Origin: Lachnospiraceae bacterium
GTDB lineage: Bacteria; Bacillota; Clostridia; Lachnospirales; Lachnospiraceae
Length of the DNA stretch: 64,000 nucleotides
NCBI GenBank assembly: GCA_910574885.1
Contig: CAJTDD010000014.1
Coordinates: 53,726-117,725 of the forward strand
Direction of reading: 5' to 3'
Shown piece after piece: positions 10,401 to 17,555 of the stretch (position 1 is the stretch's first letter; every line of letters begins with the position of its first letter). The notes below the pieces were generated by a model that was not told the DNA's origin, searched no databases, and saw nothing but the letters and a program-made list of their open reading frames with translations. A program made the translations under genes and the position numbers.

Positions 10401-10633
10401 AGATTATCAGTAAGGTTCAGACGATGCGTAAGGAAGCCGGGTTCGAGGTGATGGATCAGATTGAAATCACTTATGACGGAACTGGAAAGGCAGAGGCGGT
10501 CTTTGCGGCAAATACGGATACCATTTGTGATGAGACTCTTGCCCTGAAGGTTACGAAGGCTGCACCGGCGGGATATGTGAAGGAATGGAAGATAAACGGC
10601 GAGCTTGTAACTCTTGGTGTAGAGAGGAAGTAA
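7484..10633 (+). CDS. ileS: Isoleucyl-tRNA synthetase
   Basis: This class I synthetase charges tRNA-Ile. It has 1049 residues. The HIGH motif is at residues 55-58 (KPHIGHV) and KMSKS at 601-605. An editing (CP1) domain lies between them, containing WTTTPWTLPSN and GTGVVHTAPAFGEDD. Zinc-type cysteine pairs occur in the CPRCG and CPVCG segments, and an anticodon-binding and C-terminal region follows. The length and the GWDTHGLPVELEVEK signature fit the type 2, eukaryote-like IleRS class, whose members are generally mupirocin-tolerant. The start has GGAGG eight bases upstream. Expression is controlled by the T-box leader directly upstream. Confidence 0.97.
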   Translation: MYKKVSTDLNFVDREKAVEKFWEENHIFEKSMEKREGNEIYMFYDGPPTANGKPHIGHVLTRVIKDMIPRYRTMKGYEVPRKAGWDTHGLPVELEVEKALGLDGKEQIEEYGLEPFIDKCKESVWKYKGMWEDFSGTVGFWADMENPYVTYHNEFIESEWWALKQIWDKGLLYKGFKIVPYCPRCGTPLSAQEVAQGYKDVKERSAIVRFKAKGEDAYILAWTTTPWTLPSNLGLCVNPTETYAKVKCIDGYTYYMAEALLDTVLGSLAKEGETAYEVLETYQGKDLEYKEYEPLYQCAADGIAKQNKKAFYVICDNYVTLTDGTGVVHTAPAFGEDDARVCRKYDMPFVQLVDEKGNMAESTPFAGLFVKKADPEVLKDLEKRNLLFEAPNFEHSYPHCWRCDTPLIYYARESWFIKMTDVKEDLIANNNTINWIPESIGKGRFGDWLENVQDWGISRNRYWGTPLNIWECECGHQHSVGSIEELKEMSDNCPEDIELHRPYIDEVTIKCPVCGKEMHRVPEVIDCWFDSGAMPFAQLHYPFENQELFEKQFPADFISEAVDQTRGWFYSLLAISTLIFNKAPYKNVIVLGHVQDEKGQKMSKSKGNAVDPFDALEKYGADAIRWYFYVNSAPWLPNRFHGKAVVEGQRKFMGTLWNTYAFFVLYANIDGFDATKYTLEYEKLSVMDKWLLSKLNTLIQDVDSNLENYRIPETARALQEFVDDMSNWYVRRSRERFWAKGMEQDKINAYMTLYTALVGVSKAAAPMIPFMTEDIYQNLVRSVDESAPESIHLCDFPAVDEACIDKELESNMEQVLKLVVMGRACRNTANIKNRQPIGQMYVKADFELPTFYQKIVEEELNVKSMTFTQEVRDFTTYSFKPQLKTVGPKYGKMLNGIRARLGEIDGNAAMDALNETGVLKLDIDGNEVLLSQDDLLIESAQMEGYVSENDNGITVVLDTNLSEELLEEGFVREIISKVQTMRKEAGFEVMDQIEITYDGTGKAEAVFAANTDTICDETLALKVTKAAPAGYVKEWKINGELVTLGVERK

Positions 10634-10643
10634 CGATGCTTTT

Positions 10644-10663
10644 GGGGGCGGATTTTCGCCCCC
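10644..10663 (+). other. Hairpin between ileS and glgP
   Basis: GGGGGCG (10644-10650) pairs with CGCCCCC (10657-10663) around GATTTT. No T-run follows, so it is not a classical terminator. It sits directly upstream of the glgP ribosome binding site and may insulate it or weaken read-through. Confidence 0.5.
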
Positions 10664-10686
10664 GGGGAAAGGAAGAGGTTGAAAGT

Positions 10687-13161
10687 ATGTATAATCCAAG
10701 ATTTGAGAAAGAGGCATTTAAGAAGGAAGTTAAGCAGAATGTGAAACATCTGTTCCGTAAGGAGATTGAGGAAGTTTCACAGCAGGAGCTTTATCAGGCG
10801 GTTTCTTATGCTGTGAAGGAGGCGATTATTGATAATTGGATCGCGACGCAGAAGCAGTATGAGAAGGACGACCCGAAAATTGTCTATTATATGTCTATGG
10901 AGTTTTTGATGGGCCGGGCTTTGGGAAATAACCTGATCAATATGACGGCGTATACGGAAGTGAAGGAAGCGTTGGAGGAGATGGGCGTGAACTTGAACCT
11001 GCTTGAGGATGAAGAGCCTGATCCGGCGCTTGGAAACGGAGGTCTTGGCCGTCTGGCGGCATGTTTCCTGGATTCTCTGACATCACTGGGATATGCGGCT
11101 TATGGCTGCGGTATCCGTTACCGTTATGGGATGTTCAAGCAGAAGATTGAGAACGGATATCAGGTTGAGACGCCGGATAACTGGCTTGTGAACGGGAATC
11201 CTTTTGAGCTGAGAAGGCCGGAGTATGCGAAGGAAGTCCGCTTCGGCGGGAATATCCGGGTGGAGTATGACGAAGCGGGCAAGATTCATTTTGTGCAGGA
11301 GAATTATGAGTCTGTCAAGGCTGTACCTTATGACTATCCGATTGTGGGTTATAATAATAATGTTGTCAATACTCTGCGTATCTGGGATGCGGAGCCGATT
11401 GTTGACTTCCAGTTAGAGTCTTTTGACCGGGGGGATTACCATAAGGCGGTGGAGCAGCAGAACCTTGCAAAGAATATTGTGGAAGTTCTGTACCCCAACG
11501 ATAATCATTATGCGGGAAAGGAACTGCGTCTGAAACAGCAGTATTTCTTCGTATCTGCCAGCCTTCAGGCGGCTGTTGCGAAGTATAAGAAGCATCATGA
11601 CGATATCAAGAAGCTGTATGAGAAGATGACGATCCAGATGAATGATACGCACCCGACGGTTGCGGTCGCGGAGCTGATGCGTATCCTTCTGGATGTGGAA
11701 GGCCTTGGATGGGACGAAGCATGGGAGGTCACAAAGAAGACTTGTGCTTACACGAACCATACGATTATGGCAGAAGCGTTGGAGAAATGGCCGATTGATC
11801 TGTTTTCACGGCTTTTGCCACGTGTTTACCAGATCATTCAGGAGATTGACCGGAGATTCGTGGAGCAGATCCGCAAGACCTATCCCGGGGATGAGAATAA
11901 GGTCAAGAAGATGGCGATCCTGCGGGACGGTCAGGTGAAGATGGCGCATCTTGCGATTGTGGCGGGATATTCGGTCAATGGTGTGGCAAGGCTGCATACG
12001 GAGATTTTGAAGAATCAGGAGCTGAAAGATTTCTATCAGTTGATGCCGGAGAAGTTCAATAATAAGACTAATGGAATTACCCAGAGACGTTTCCTGATGC
12101 ATGGCAATCCGAGGCTGGCGGACTGGGTTACGCAGAAGCTTGGCACGAAGGACTGGATCACGGATTTGTCGTTGATGTCGGGGCTTAAAAAGTATGCGGA
12201 CGATCCGGATGCCTGGAAAGAATTTATGGAGATTAAATATAAGAATAAGGAATTCCTGGCTGCTTACATTTTGAAGCACAATGGAATCGAAGTAGATCCA
12301 AGGTCGATTTTCGATGTGCAGGTAAAGCGTCTCCATGAGTATAAGCGGCAGTTGATGAACGTTCTGCATGTGATGTATCTGTATAATCAGATCAAAGCGC
12401 ATCCGGAGAAGAATTTCTTCCCGAGGACATTTATTTTCGGTGCCAAGGCTTCGGCAGGATATATCCGGGCGAAGGAGATTATTAAGCTGATTAATTCGGT
12501 TGCAGATGTGGTGAATAATGACCGGAGCATTAACGGTAAGATCAAGGTGGTATTTATTGAGGATTACCGTGTGTCCAATGCGGAGTGGATTTTTGCGGCT
12601 GCGGATGTGAGCGAGCAGATTTCTACGGCTTCTAAGGAGGCGTCTGGCACCGGTAACATGAAGTTCATGCTGAACGGTGCGCCGACTCTTGGGACGATGG
12701 ACGGGGCAAATGTGGAGATTGTTGAGGAAGTCGGCATTGAGAATGCGTTTATCTTCGGTCTGAGTTCGGATGAGGTCATCAATTATGAGCAGAACGGCGG
12801 GTATAATCCTTGGGATATCTATAACAGTGACGAGGATGTACGCAAGGTTGTGAACCAGTTGGTTGACGGGACTTATGCGAATGGCAATACGGAGATGTAC
12901 CGTGACCTTTATGATTCTCTGTTGACGACAAAGGGCGGAAACCGGGCAGATATGTATTTTATCCTGAAGGATTTCCGGGCGTATGCCGAGGCACAGGTAA
13001 AGGTGGAAGAAGCATACCGTGACAAGGAGAGATGGGCGAAGATGGCTCTTTTGAATACGGCTTGCTGCGGAAAGTTCTCTTCTGACCGTACTATCCGGGA
13101 GTATGTAGAGGATATCTGGAAACTGGACCCTGTGAAGATTGACGTGAAGGTCGAGGAGTAA
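10687..13161 (+). CDS. glgP: Glycogen/starch/maltodextrin phosphorylase
   Basis: The enzyme cleaves alpha-1,4-glucan with phosphate to give glucose-1-phosphate, which the phosphoglucomutase at 36946 could convert further. It has 824 residues, the standard length for GT35. The N-terminal EFLMGRALGNNL, the NMNDTHPT-type block, and EASGTGNMKFMLNGA are present; in the last, Lys659 is the pyridoxal-phosphate lysine. The start at 10687 follows GGAAAGGAAGAGG; an upstream in-frame ATG at 10585 lies inside ileS and is rejected. It is probably co-transcribed with ileS in part, separated by the hairpin at 10644. Confidence 0.96.
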   Translation: MYNPRFEKEAFKKEVKQNVKHLFRKEIEEVSQQELYQAVSYAVKEAIIDNWIATQKQYEKDDPKIVYYMSMEFLMGRALGNNLINMTAYTEVKEALEEMGVNLNLLEDEEPDPALGNGGLGRLAACFLDSLTSLGYAAYGCGIRYRYGMFKQKIENGYQVETPDNWLVNGNPFELRRPEYAKEVRFGGNIRVEYDEAGKIHFVQENYESVKAVPYDYPIVGYNNNVVNTLRIWDAEPIVDFQLESFDRGDYHKAVEQQNLAKNIVEVLYPNDNHYAGKELRLKQQYFFVSASLQAAVAKYKKHHDDIKKLYEKMTIQMNDTHPTVAVAELMRILLDVEGLGWDEAWEVTKKTCAYTNHTIMAEALEKWPIDLFSRLLPRVYQIIQEIDRRFVEQIRKTYPGDENKVKKMAILRDGQVKMAHLAIVAGYSVNGVARLHTEILKNQELKDFYQLMPEKFNNKTNGITQRRFLMHGNPRLADWVTQKLGTKDWITDLSLMSGLKKYADDPDAWKEFMEIKYKNKEFLAAYILKHNGIEVDPRSIFDVQVKRLHEYKRQLMNVLHVMYLYNQIKAHPEKNFFPRTFIFGAKASAGYIRAKEIIKLINSVADVVNNDRSINGKIKVVFIEDYRVSNAEWIFAAADVSEQISTASKEASGTGNMKFMLNGAPTLGTMDGANVEIVEEVGIENAFIFGLSSDEVINYEQNGGYNPWDIYNSDEDVRKVVNQLVDGTYANGNTEMYRDLYDSLLTTKGGNRADMYFILKDFRAYAEAQVKVEEAYRDKERWAKMALLNTACCGKFSSDRTIREYVEDIWKLDPVKIDVKVEE

Positions 13162-13220
13162 AAAATATTCAACCTATGCGGTTGGAAATCCATTTCCAGC
13201 GCACAGGTGGAAAATAGTTG

Positions 13221-13249
13221 GTATAATTTTGTTTGCCCTCCCATACAGT
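13221..13249 (+). promoter_or_regulatory. Sigma-E-type promoter for spoIID
   Basis: GTATAAT (13221-13227), a 14-base spacer and CATACAGT (13242-13249) closely match the B. subtilis sigma-E consensus (GHATATT, 14, CATACAnT). The start of transcription would fall near 13255-13256, at the first bases of the GGGAGGG ribosome binding site. Confidence 0.65.
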
Positions 13250-13260
13250 GTATGGGAGGG
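13236..13260 (+). terminator. Perfect hairpin at glgP end that contains the spoIID ribosome binding site
   Basis: CCCTCCCATA (13236-13245) pairs with TATGGGAGGG (13251-13260) around CAGTG, followed by TATTTTTA. It can act as the glgP terminator. Its 3' arm is the Shine-Dalgarno sequence of spoIID, so read-through RNA would have that site masked. Confidence 0.7.
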
Positions 13261-13267
13261 TATTTTT

Positions 13268-14152
13268 ATGCGGCTGAAACTGAAAAGACTGGGATGCTAT
13301 TTGATTATCATTATTCTGCTGCCGTATGTGATTACGGTATTTTTAAATGGGTCAAGCATTACATCTTATTCCCACGTTGACAGTGTGAGGGTGAAGGTGA
13401 AGAGTGGGGAGCAGGAGACGGAAATGCCCATTGAGGAATATTGTATCGGGGTGCTTGCCAAGGTGATTCCGGCATCCTATGAGAAGGAGGCGCTCAAGGC
13501 GCAGGCGGTTCTGGTCCGGACGGAGGTGTACCGGAAAATCAGGGAGTCGGGGAAGGAGACGGTTCTTGAGGAGGAGTTCTGGACACAGAAGCAGATGGAG
13601 GATGCGTGGGGGAATAAGTATCCTAAGTATTACCGGAAGCTTGAGGAGGCATGGGAAGAGACGGAAGGGATGGCGCTGCATTTTGGGGAATCGCTGGCGC
13701 TGACGCCGTTTTTCCGCCTGAGCAATGGCTGTACCCGTGACGGGAAGGAGGTTCTTGGAAGTGAGGATTATCCGTATTTGAAGATTGTGGACTGTCCTTA
13801 TGATATTGAGGATGAGAAACAGATTCGCACTGTGATGGCGGAGGATATGGACGCGGAGGTCACGGCGACGGATACAGCAGGGTATGTGCTGAGTGTGCGG
13901 GTAGGACAGGAGAATATCAGCGGAGAGGAATTCCGTAATAATTATGGGCTTGCTTCCGGGTGTTTCACGCTGCAGCGTTATAATGGGCAGACGCGGATTA
14001 CGACCAGGGGCGAGGGGCATGGCCTGGGGATGAGCCAGTATTCGGCAGACCGGATGGCAAAAGAAGGAAGTACATATGATTCAATTTTACAATATTTTTT
14101 TGAAGGGACGGAGATAAAAGAAGTCGCAGAAATATTAATGGACGTGGAATAA
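13268..14152 (+). CDS. spoIID: Stage II sporulation protein D (peptidoglycan lytic transglycosylase)
   Basis: SpoIID is a membrane-anchored glycan-strand hydrolase that works with SpoIIM/SpoIIP in the mother cell during engulfment. The protein has 294 residues. One N-terminal membrane helix (about 8-28) is followed by the SpoIID domain: MPIEEYCIGVLAKVIPASYE with the catalytic-type glutamate region, KAQAVLVRTEVY, FRLSNGCTRDGKEVLG, and the C-terminal GHGLGMSQYSADRMA. The start at 13268 is chosen because GGGAGGG lies seven bases upstream. spoIIQ follows directly, as in B. subtilis. Confidence 0.94.
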   Translation: MRLKLKRLGCYLIIIILLPYVITVFLNGSSITSYSHVDSVRVKVKSGEQETEMPIEEYCIGVLAKVIPASYEKEALKAQAVLVRTEVYRKIRESGKETVLEEEFWTQKQMEDAWGNKYPKYYRKLEEAWEETEGMALHFGESLALTPFFRLSNGCTRDGKEVLGSEDYPYLKIVDCPYDIEDEKQIRTVMAEDMDAEVTATDTAGYVLSVRVGQENISGEEFRNNYGLASGCFTLQRYNGQTRITTRGEGHGLGMSQYSADRMAKEGSTYDSILQYFFEGTEIKEVAEILMDVE

Positions 14153-14176
14153 GTCTTTCACTATCTGGCAAAAATA
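14147..14176 (+). promoter_or_regulatory. Sigma-F-type promoter for spoIIQ
   Basis: GAATA (14147-14151), a 15-base spacer and GGCAAAAATA (14167-14176) match the sigma-F consensus (GYATA; GGnnAnAnTR) except one -35 base. The promoter overlaps the end of spoIID, so the forespore gene can be expressed separately from the mother-cell gene. Confidence 0.55.
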
Positions 14177-14196
14177 TAGTCAGAGGTGGTGATAAG

Positions 14197-14958
14197 ATGA
14201 ACAAGAAGCAAAGGCCTTCACAAAAAAAGAGAGCCGCTTCTGTTGCTGCCGTACTGTGTTTTGTAGCGGCTATTGCGTTAGTGGGAACATATACATTTAA
14301 TGACTACAAACGGACGCAGCAGAAGGAAGAGCTGGAACTGGCGAAAAAAGAGGATGACACAAATGAGGAGAAGGAGAAAGAACCGGCGGAGGAAGCCAAT
14401 AATCTTGTGATTAATAACAAGGAGGAGGCGAAGCCGGAGGAAGAACCAGAAGAGCCGGAAACTCCGGAGGCAGAGGATACGGCAGAACAGACCAACAATG
14501 CGGATGTACAGCAGACGGAAGGAAGAGGCAGGGCGATTACGTTTAATGAGAGCAGCCGGCTTCTGTGGCCTGTGAACGGGACGATTATTATGAGTTACAG
14601 TATGGACAAGACCGTGTATTTCCAGACATTGGATCAGTATAAGTATAATCCGGCGGTGGTTATTTCCGGTGCGGAGGGCGACCAGGTACTCTGTGGTACG
14701 ACGGGAGTCATTAAGTCGATTGATGTGACGGCGGAGACTGGCACGACGGTCAATGTGGATATCGGGAATGGATATGAGCTGTTCTATGGGCAGCTGAAAG
14801 AGGTTCCTGTGAAAGTCGGGGATTATGTCGAGGCGAAGAGTGTGCTTGGATATGTGAGCCAGCCGACGAAATATTACAGCGTGGAAGGAAGTAATGTGTA
14901 CTTCGAGATGCGTAAGGATGGGCAGCCGATTAATCCGGTGGAGTTTTTGGAGGAATAA
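14197..14958 (+). CDS. spoIIQ: SpoIIQ-like engulfment protein with degenerate M23/LytM domain
   Basis: SpoIIQ is the forespore partner of SpoIIIAH in the channel that bridges the two membranes. The protein has 253 residues: a short Lys-rich N-terminus, one membrane helix (about 17-35), an acidic Glu/Pro linker (45-105) and a LytM fold (RLLWPVNGTIIMSYSMD onward). LytM zinc ligands are missing: the expected HxxxD is replaced by the YFQTLDQYKYN region and the expected HxH by VYFEMRKDG. It should therefore be structural, like the Bacillus protein. GGTGG lies eight bases before the ATG. Identity as SpoIIQ rests on the spoIID neighbourhood and architecture. Confidence 0.85.
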   Translation: MNKKQRPSQKKRAASVAAVLCFVAAIALVGTYTFNDYKRTQQKEELELAKKEDDTNEEKEKEPAEEANNLVINNKEEAKPEEEPEEPETPEAEDTAEQTNNADVQQTEGRGRAITFNESSRLLWPVNGTIIMSYSMDKTVYFQTLDQYKYNPAVVISGAEGDQVLCGTTGVIKSIDVTAETGTTVNVDIGNGYELFYGQLKEVPVKVGDYVEAKSVLGYVSQPTKYYSVEGSNVYFEMRKDGQPINPVEFLEE

Positions 14959-14965
14959 AGGTTAT

Positions 14966-15044
14966 ATCCTGTACAGACATGTTGGAAATGTTACTGAGAG
15001 CAGCAAAGATGTGAACAGTAATTCTTGTCTGTGCAGGATTTTTT
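14966..15044 (+). terminator. Two-part stem with T-run after spoIIQ
   Basis: ATCCTGTACAGACA (14966-14979) pairs with TGTCTGTGCAGGAT (15026-15039), with one G-U pair, followed by Ts. Inside the 46-base loop GTTACTG (14990-14996) can pair with CAGTAA (15016-15021). The inner words GTTACTG and GTGAACAGTAA also flank the palindromic element at 63265-63408. Confidence 0.65.
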
Positions 15045-15116
15045 GTGTGAATGGGAATTGATTTTTGGGAGATATAGGATATAATCTTAGTATGCGAAAG
15101 AAGCGGGAGAGATGTT

Positions 15117-15386
15117 ATGAATTATACTTATATATTGCTGTGTAAGGATGGAACCTTATATACGGGGTGGACCAATGATCTGAAAAAGCGGATAAAGGCG
15201 CATAATATGGGGAAGGGAGCGAAGTATACAAAGGCCAGGCGTCCTGTGAAACTGGTTTATTATGAGGAATATCAGACAAAGGAGGAGGCGATGAAGCGGG
15301 AGTGTGCGATTAAGAGGATGGGGAGAAAGGATAAGGAGAGGATGATAGTATGTCAGACAGATAAAAAACAGGAACAAACGTTCTGA
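15117..15386 (+). CDS. GIY-YIG nuclease superfamily protein (YhbQ/UPF0213 type)
   Basis: This small protein of 89 residues has the GIY-YIG core in the form YTYILLCKDGTLYTGWTNDL, followed by RIKAHNMGKGAKYTKARRPVKLVYYEE with the usual conserved Arg and Tyr. The family is presumed to bind or cut DNA; its cellular role is poorly known. The glutamate expected near the domain end (KEEAMKRECAIKRM) is present. GGGAGAG lies upstream of the ATG. It is the last backbone gene before the AT-rich Pycsar-like block. Confidence 0.88.
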   Translation: MNYTYILLCKDGTLYTGWTNDLKKRIKAHNMGKGAKYTKARRPVKLVYYEEYQTKEEAMKRECAIKRMGRKDKERMIVCQTDKKQEQTF

Positions 15387-15392
15387 AAAGTG

Positions 15393-15421
15393 TTGCAAAA
15401 GACAGAAAAGTTTAGTATAAT
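15393..15421 (+). promoter_or_regulatory. Sigma-A promoter of the Pycsar-like operon
   Basis: TTGCAA (15393-15398) and TATAAT (15416-15421) are separated by 17 bases, 75 bases upstream of the metallopeptidase gene. Confidence 0.65.
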
Positions 15422-15495
15422 AACAAAAGATAGAACAAATATATAAGTATAGCATTTTGAGAAAATAACATATAATAAAGGAAGGAGGTATCCGG

Positions 15496-16026
15496 ATGGC
15501 ATTGAGCTATGAGATGAAAAAACTTATTGAGGCGATGGCACAAGAAGTTATAAAGGTTTATGACGTACAAATTCCCATTACTGATATAGATGAAGTGGTA
15601 CGTTCAATGGGAGGATTTGTGGAAGAAGACTCTGCTATAGATGGTTTTTCTGATGGCAAGATAAGAAGATCAGGGTTAGATTCATTTATAATTGAAGTGT
15701 CTCCATATCAGTCGGAAGAAAGAAGGAATTTTACGATAGCGCATGAATTAGGGCATCTCTTTCTTCATATGGGATTTCAGACCAATGAACAACGTTGGAA
15801 AAAACAAACGGAAGTTTCCTATTATAGAAACGGTAATTCTGAATTGGAATATCAGTCAAATGAATTTGCAGCAGCATTTTTAATGCCTCGGAACGAATAT
15901 AAAAAAGTGATGGACGAACACACAGACGGAAGTTTAGTTAATACTGCCGAAATTGCCAGACATTTTCATGTTTCTGTGAGTGCAGCGGCGAATAGGGGGA
16001 AGTGGTTGGGGTATTTAAAATGGTAG
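15496..16026 (+). CDS. ImmA/IrrE-family metallopeptidase
   Basis: The protein has 176 residues with the zinc protease motif HELGH at residues 83-87 (FTIAHELGHLFLHMGF) and a downstream third-ligand region NEFAAAFLMPRNEY. This is the DUF955 signature. ImmA-type proteases cleave repressors of mobile elements, and IrrE-type ones act in the stress response; they are also found in toxin-antitoxin and defence operons. No helix-turn-helix domain is fused at the N-terminus. GGAGG precedes the ATG at 15496. The stop overlaps the start of the cyclase gene (ATGGTAG), which implies coupled translation. AT-richness contrasts with the upstream genes. Confidence 0.9.
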   Translation: MALSYEMKKLIEAMAQEVIKVYDVQIPITDIDEVVRSMGGFVEEDSAIDGFSDGKIRRSGLDSFIIEVSPYQSEERRNFTIAHELGHLFLHMGFQTNEQRWKKQTEVSYYRNGNSELEYQSNEFAAAFLMPRNEYKKVMDEHTDGSLVNTAEIARHFHVSVSAAANRGKWLGYLKW

Positions 16027-17546
16027 AAGGAAAGAGAGAAGCATTACAGTCGATACAAAGCAAGATTGATTCATTACCAGAAGAGAAGGGGAGAACAGAA
16101 GAATGTCCGATTAGCAGAATACCGGATGTAGTTCTGTTCTTTTCTTTTGATATTGTAAATTCCACGGCTTATAAGACTATTAATTATTATGGATGGGCGC
16201 AGGTTCTCAATTTGCTTTTTAAGGAGCTGCGTGAGGAAGTCGGAAATAAGATTAAAAGCTCTGAGATGTGGAGAGTTCTGGGAGACGAGGCAATTTTTAT
16301 AATTAAAATACGAGATGAAGATGAGTTATGTGAATATGTCAGCCAAATATTTCAAATTATGGTTTCCACAATTCATCGCCTTAAAAAAGGAGAGTTTTTT
16401 AATTTCAGCAATAATTTTAATAAGATGAAACTGCAGAATATCTTGTCTTTAAAGACGGCTGCATGGCTGGCTGCCGTGACAGATGTAGGGGATATTGAAA
16501 GTGAAGATATTCTTTTGGAGAATGCAGACAATATTTTTGAAAGATATCAGTCTCCGGAAGGACATGATATATTTGAATTTTTAGGTAATGATATTGACAC
16601 AGGATTTCGTATTGCCAGATATACAGAAGAGGGACGTATGGTTTTGAGCTATGAATTAGCTTATTTGATTGCACAAAAGACGGGAAGCCTTTCTTGCTTA
16701 CACGTTATAACGTACCGCAGGCTTAAAGGAATATGGAATGACAAGCTATATCCTATTATCTGGTATCATGCCCCAAGTGCATATTGTGATGTTTATGAGA
16801 AAGAGATTGAACTTCAGAATAGTTTTACATTTGATGCATGCGATGAGAGCGAGTTGATAAAAGAATACTATGATAACCGGCAGCCAAGTAAGGAAGAAAA
16901 GATTATACGGGATATGGAGATGTACTCGAATCCCCTCTATGCATTGAACAAGATATTGCGGGACAGAGAATTGACAGAGAAGATAGAGAGGCTTCAGAAG
17001 TTGATTAGAGAGGCTACTTATGATCAGACTCGGTTTATTAATACAGAATTAATGCAGGTTCATTGCGTGGCAGTATGCTTTAAAACCATAGGAGAAGAAA
17101 TAAAAATTCTCGTTGCAAAGAGAACAGATAGAAGAGAGAAGCATAAAGGAGCATGGGAATTTGGCTGTGCAAAAGCTGTGATTGATAAGAGCATAGCCCA
17201 GAAAATCAAAGAAGAATATAAGCAGGATTTTAATATTGAAATAGAGCCTGTTCTTGATAATACAAGGGAGATAAAAGAGCCTGTGCCTATTGCTTTGTAT
17301 CAGATTGCGCACGGTTTTCAATTAATTGATGCAGAAAAGAAGGATAAAGGGATTATTACTTTGGCAAGAATAATAGGAGAATATGACCCAAAGGATTTTA
17401 GACCCAATGATAAGCATGAGAAAGTCAAATGGATTACGGAAGCAGAGTTGGAGGATATTGATAAAAATTATTTAAATAAAGTACCAGATTTTGAACAGAC
17501 GCTAAGACAAGCTTTTGATAAGATTAAAACATTATCTGATAATTAG
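16020..17546 (+). CDS. Class III nucleotide cyclase fused to a Nudix-like domain (Pycsar cyclase candidate)
   Basis: The protein has 508 residues. Residues ~35-225 form a class III cyclase-like domain: metal-binding Asp44 in FFSFDIVNST and Asp89 in WRVLGDEAIFI, and the dimer-interface block GNDIDTGFRIARY at 189-201. This last block, with DIDTGFR in place of the adenylate-cyclase NxAAR, is as I recall it for PycC cyclases making cCMP or cUMP. Residues ~345-490 look like a Nudix domain: GAWEFGCAK (377-385) and KIKEEY (395-400) correspond to the Nudix box, but the RE pair is replaced by QK. The start at 16020 overlaps the upstream stop. A small membrane protein follows after nine bases. The role is inferred from the domain pair and the neighbour. 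Confidence 0.75.
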   Translation: MVEGKREALQSIQSKIDSLPEEKGRTEECPISRIPDVVLFFSFDIVNSTAYKTINYYGWAQVLNLLFKELREEVGNKIKSSEMWRVLGDEAIFIIKIRDEDELCEYVSQIFQIMVSTIHRLKKGEFFNFSNNFNKMKLQNILSLKTAAWLAAVTDVGDIESEDILLENADNIFERYQSPEGHDIFEFLGNDIDTGFRIARYTEEGRMVLSYELAYLIAQKTGSLSCLHVITYRRLKGIWNDKLYPIIWYHAPSAYCDVYEKEIELQNSFTFDACDESELIKEYYDNRQPSKEEKIIRDMEMYSNPLYALNKILRDRELTEKIERLQKLIREATYDQTRFINTELMQVHCVAVCFKTIGEEIKILVAKRTDRREKHKGAWEFGCAKAVIDKSIAQKIKEEYKQDFNIEIEPVLDNTREIKEPVPIALYQIAHGFQLIDAEKKDKGIITLARIIGEYDPKDFRPNDKHEKVKWITEAELEDIDKNYLNKVPDFEQTLRQAFDKIKTLSDN

Positions 17547-17555
17547 GGGAGATGT

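Noticed and set aside
10644..10663. Hairpin after ileS as a full terminator
   Set aside because: No T-run follows, and glgP directly downstream has no other clear promoter.
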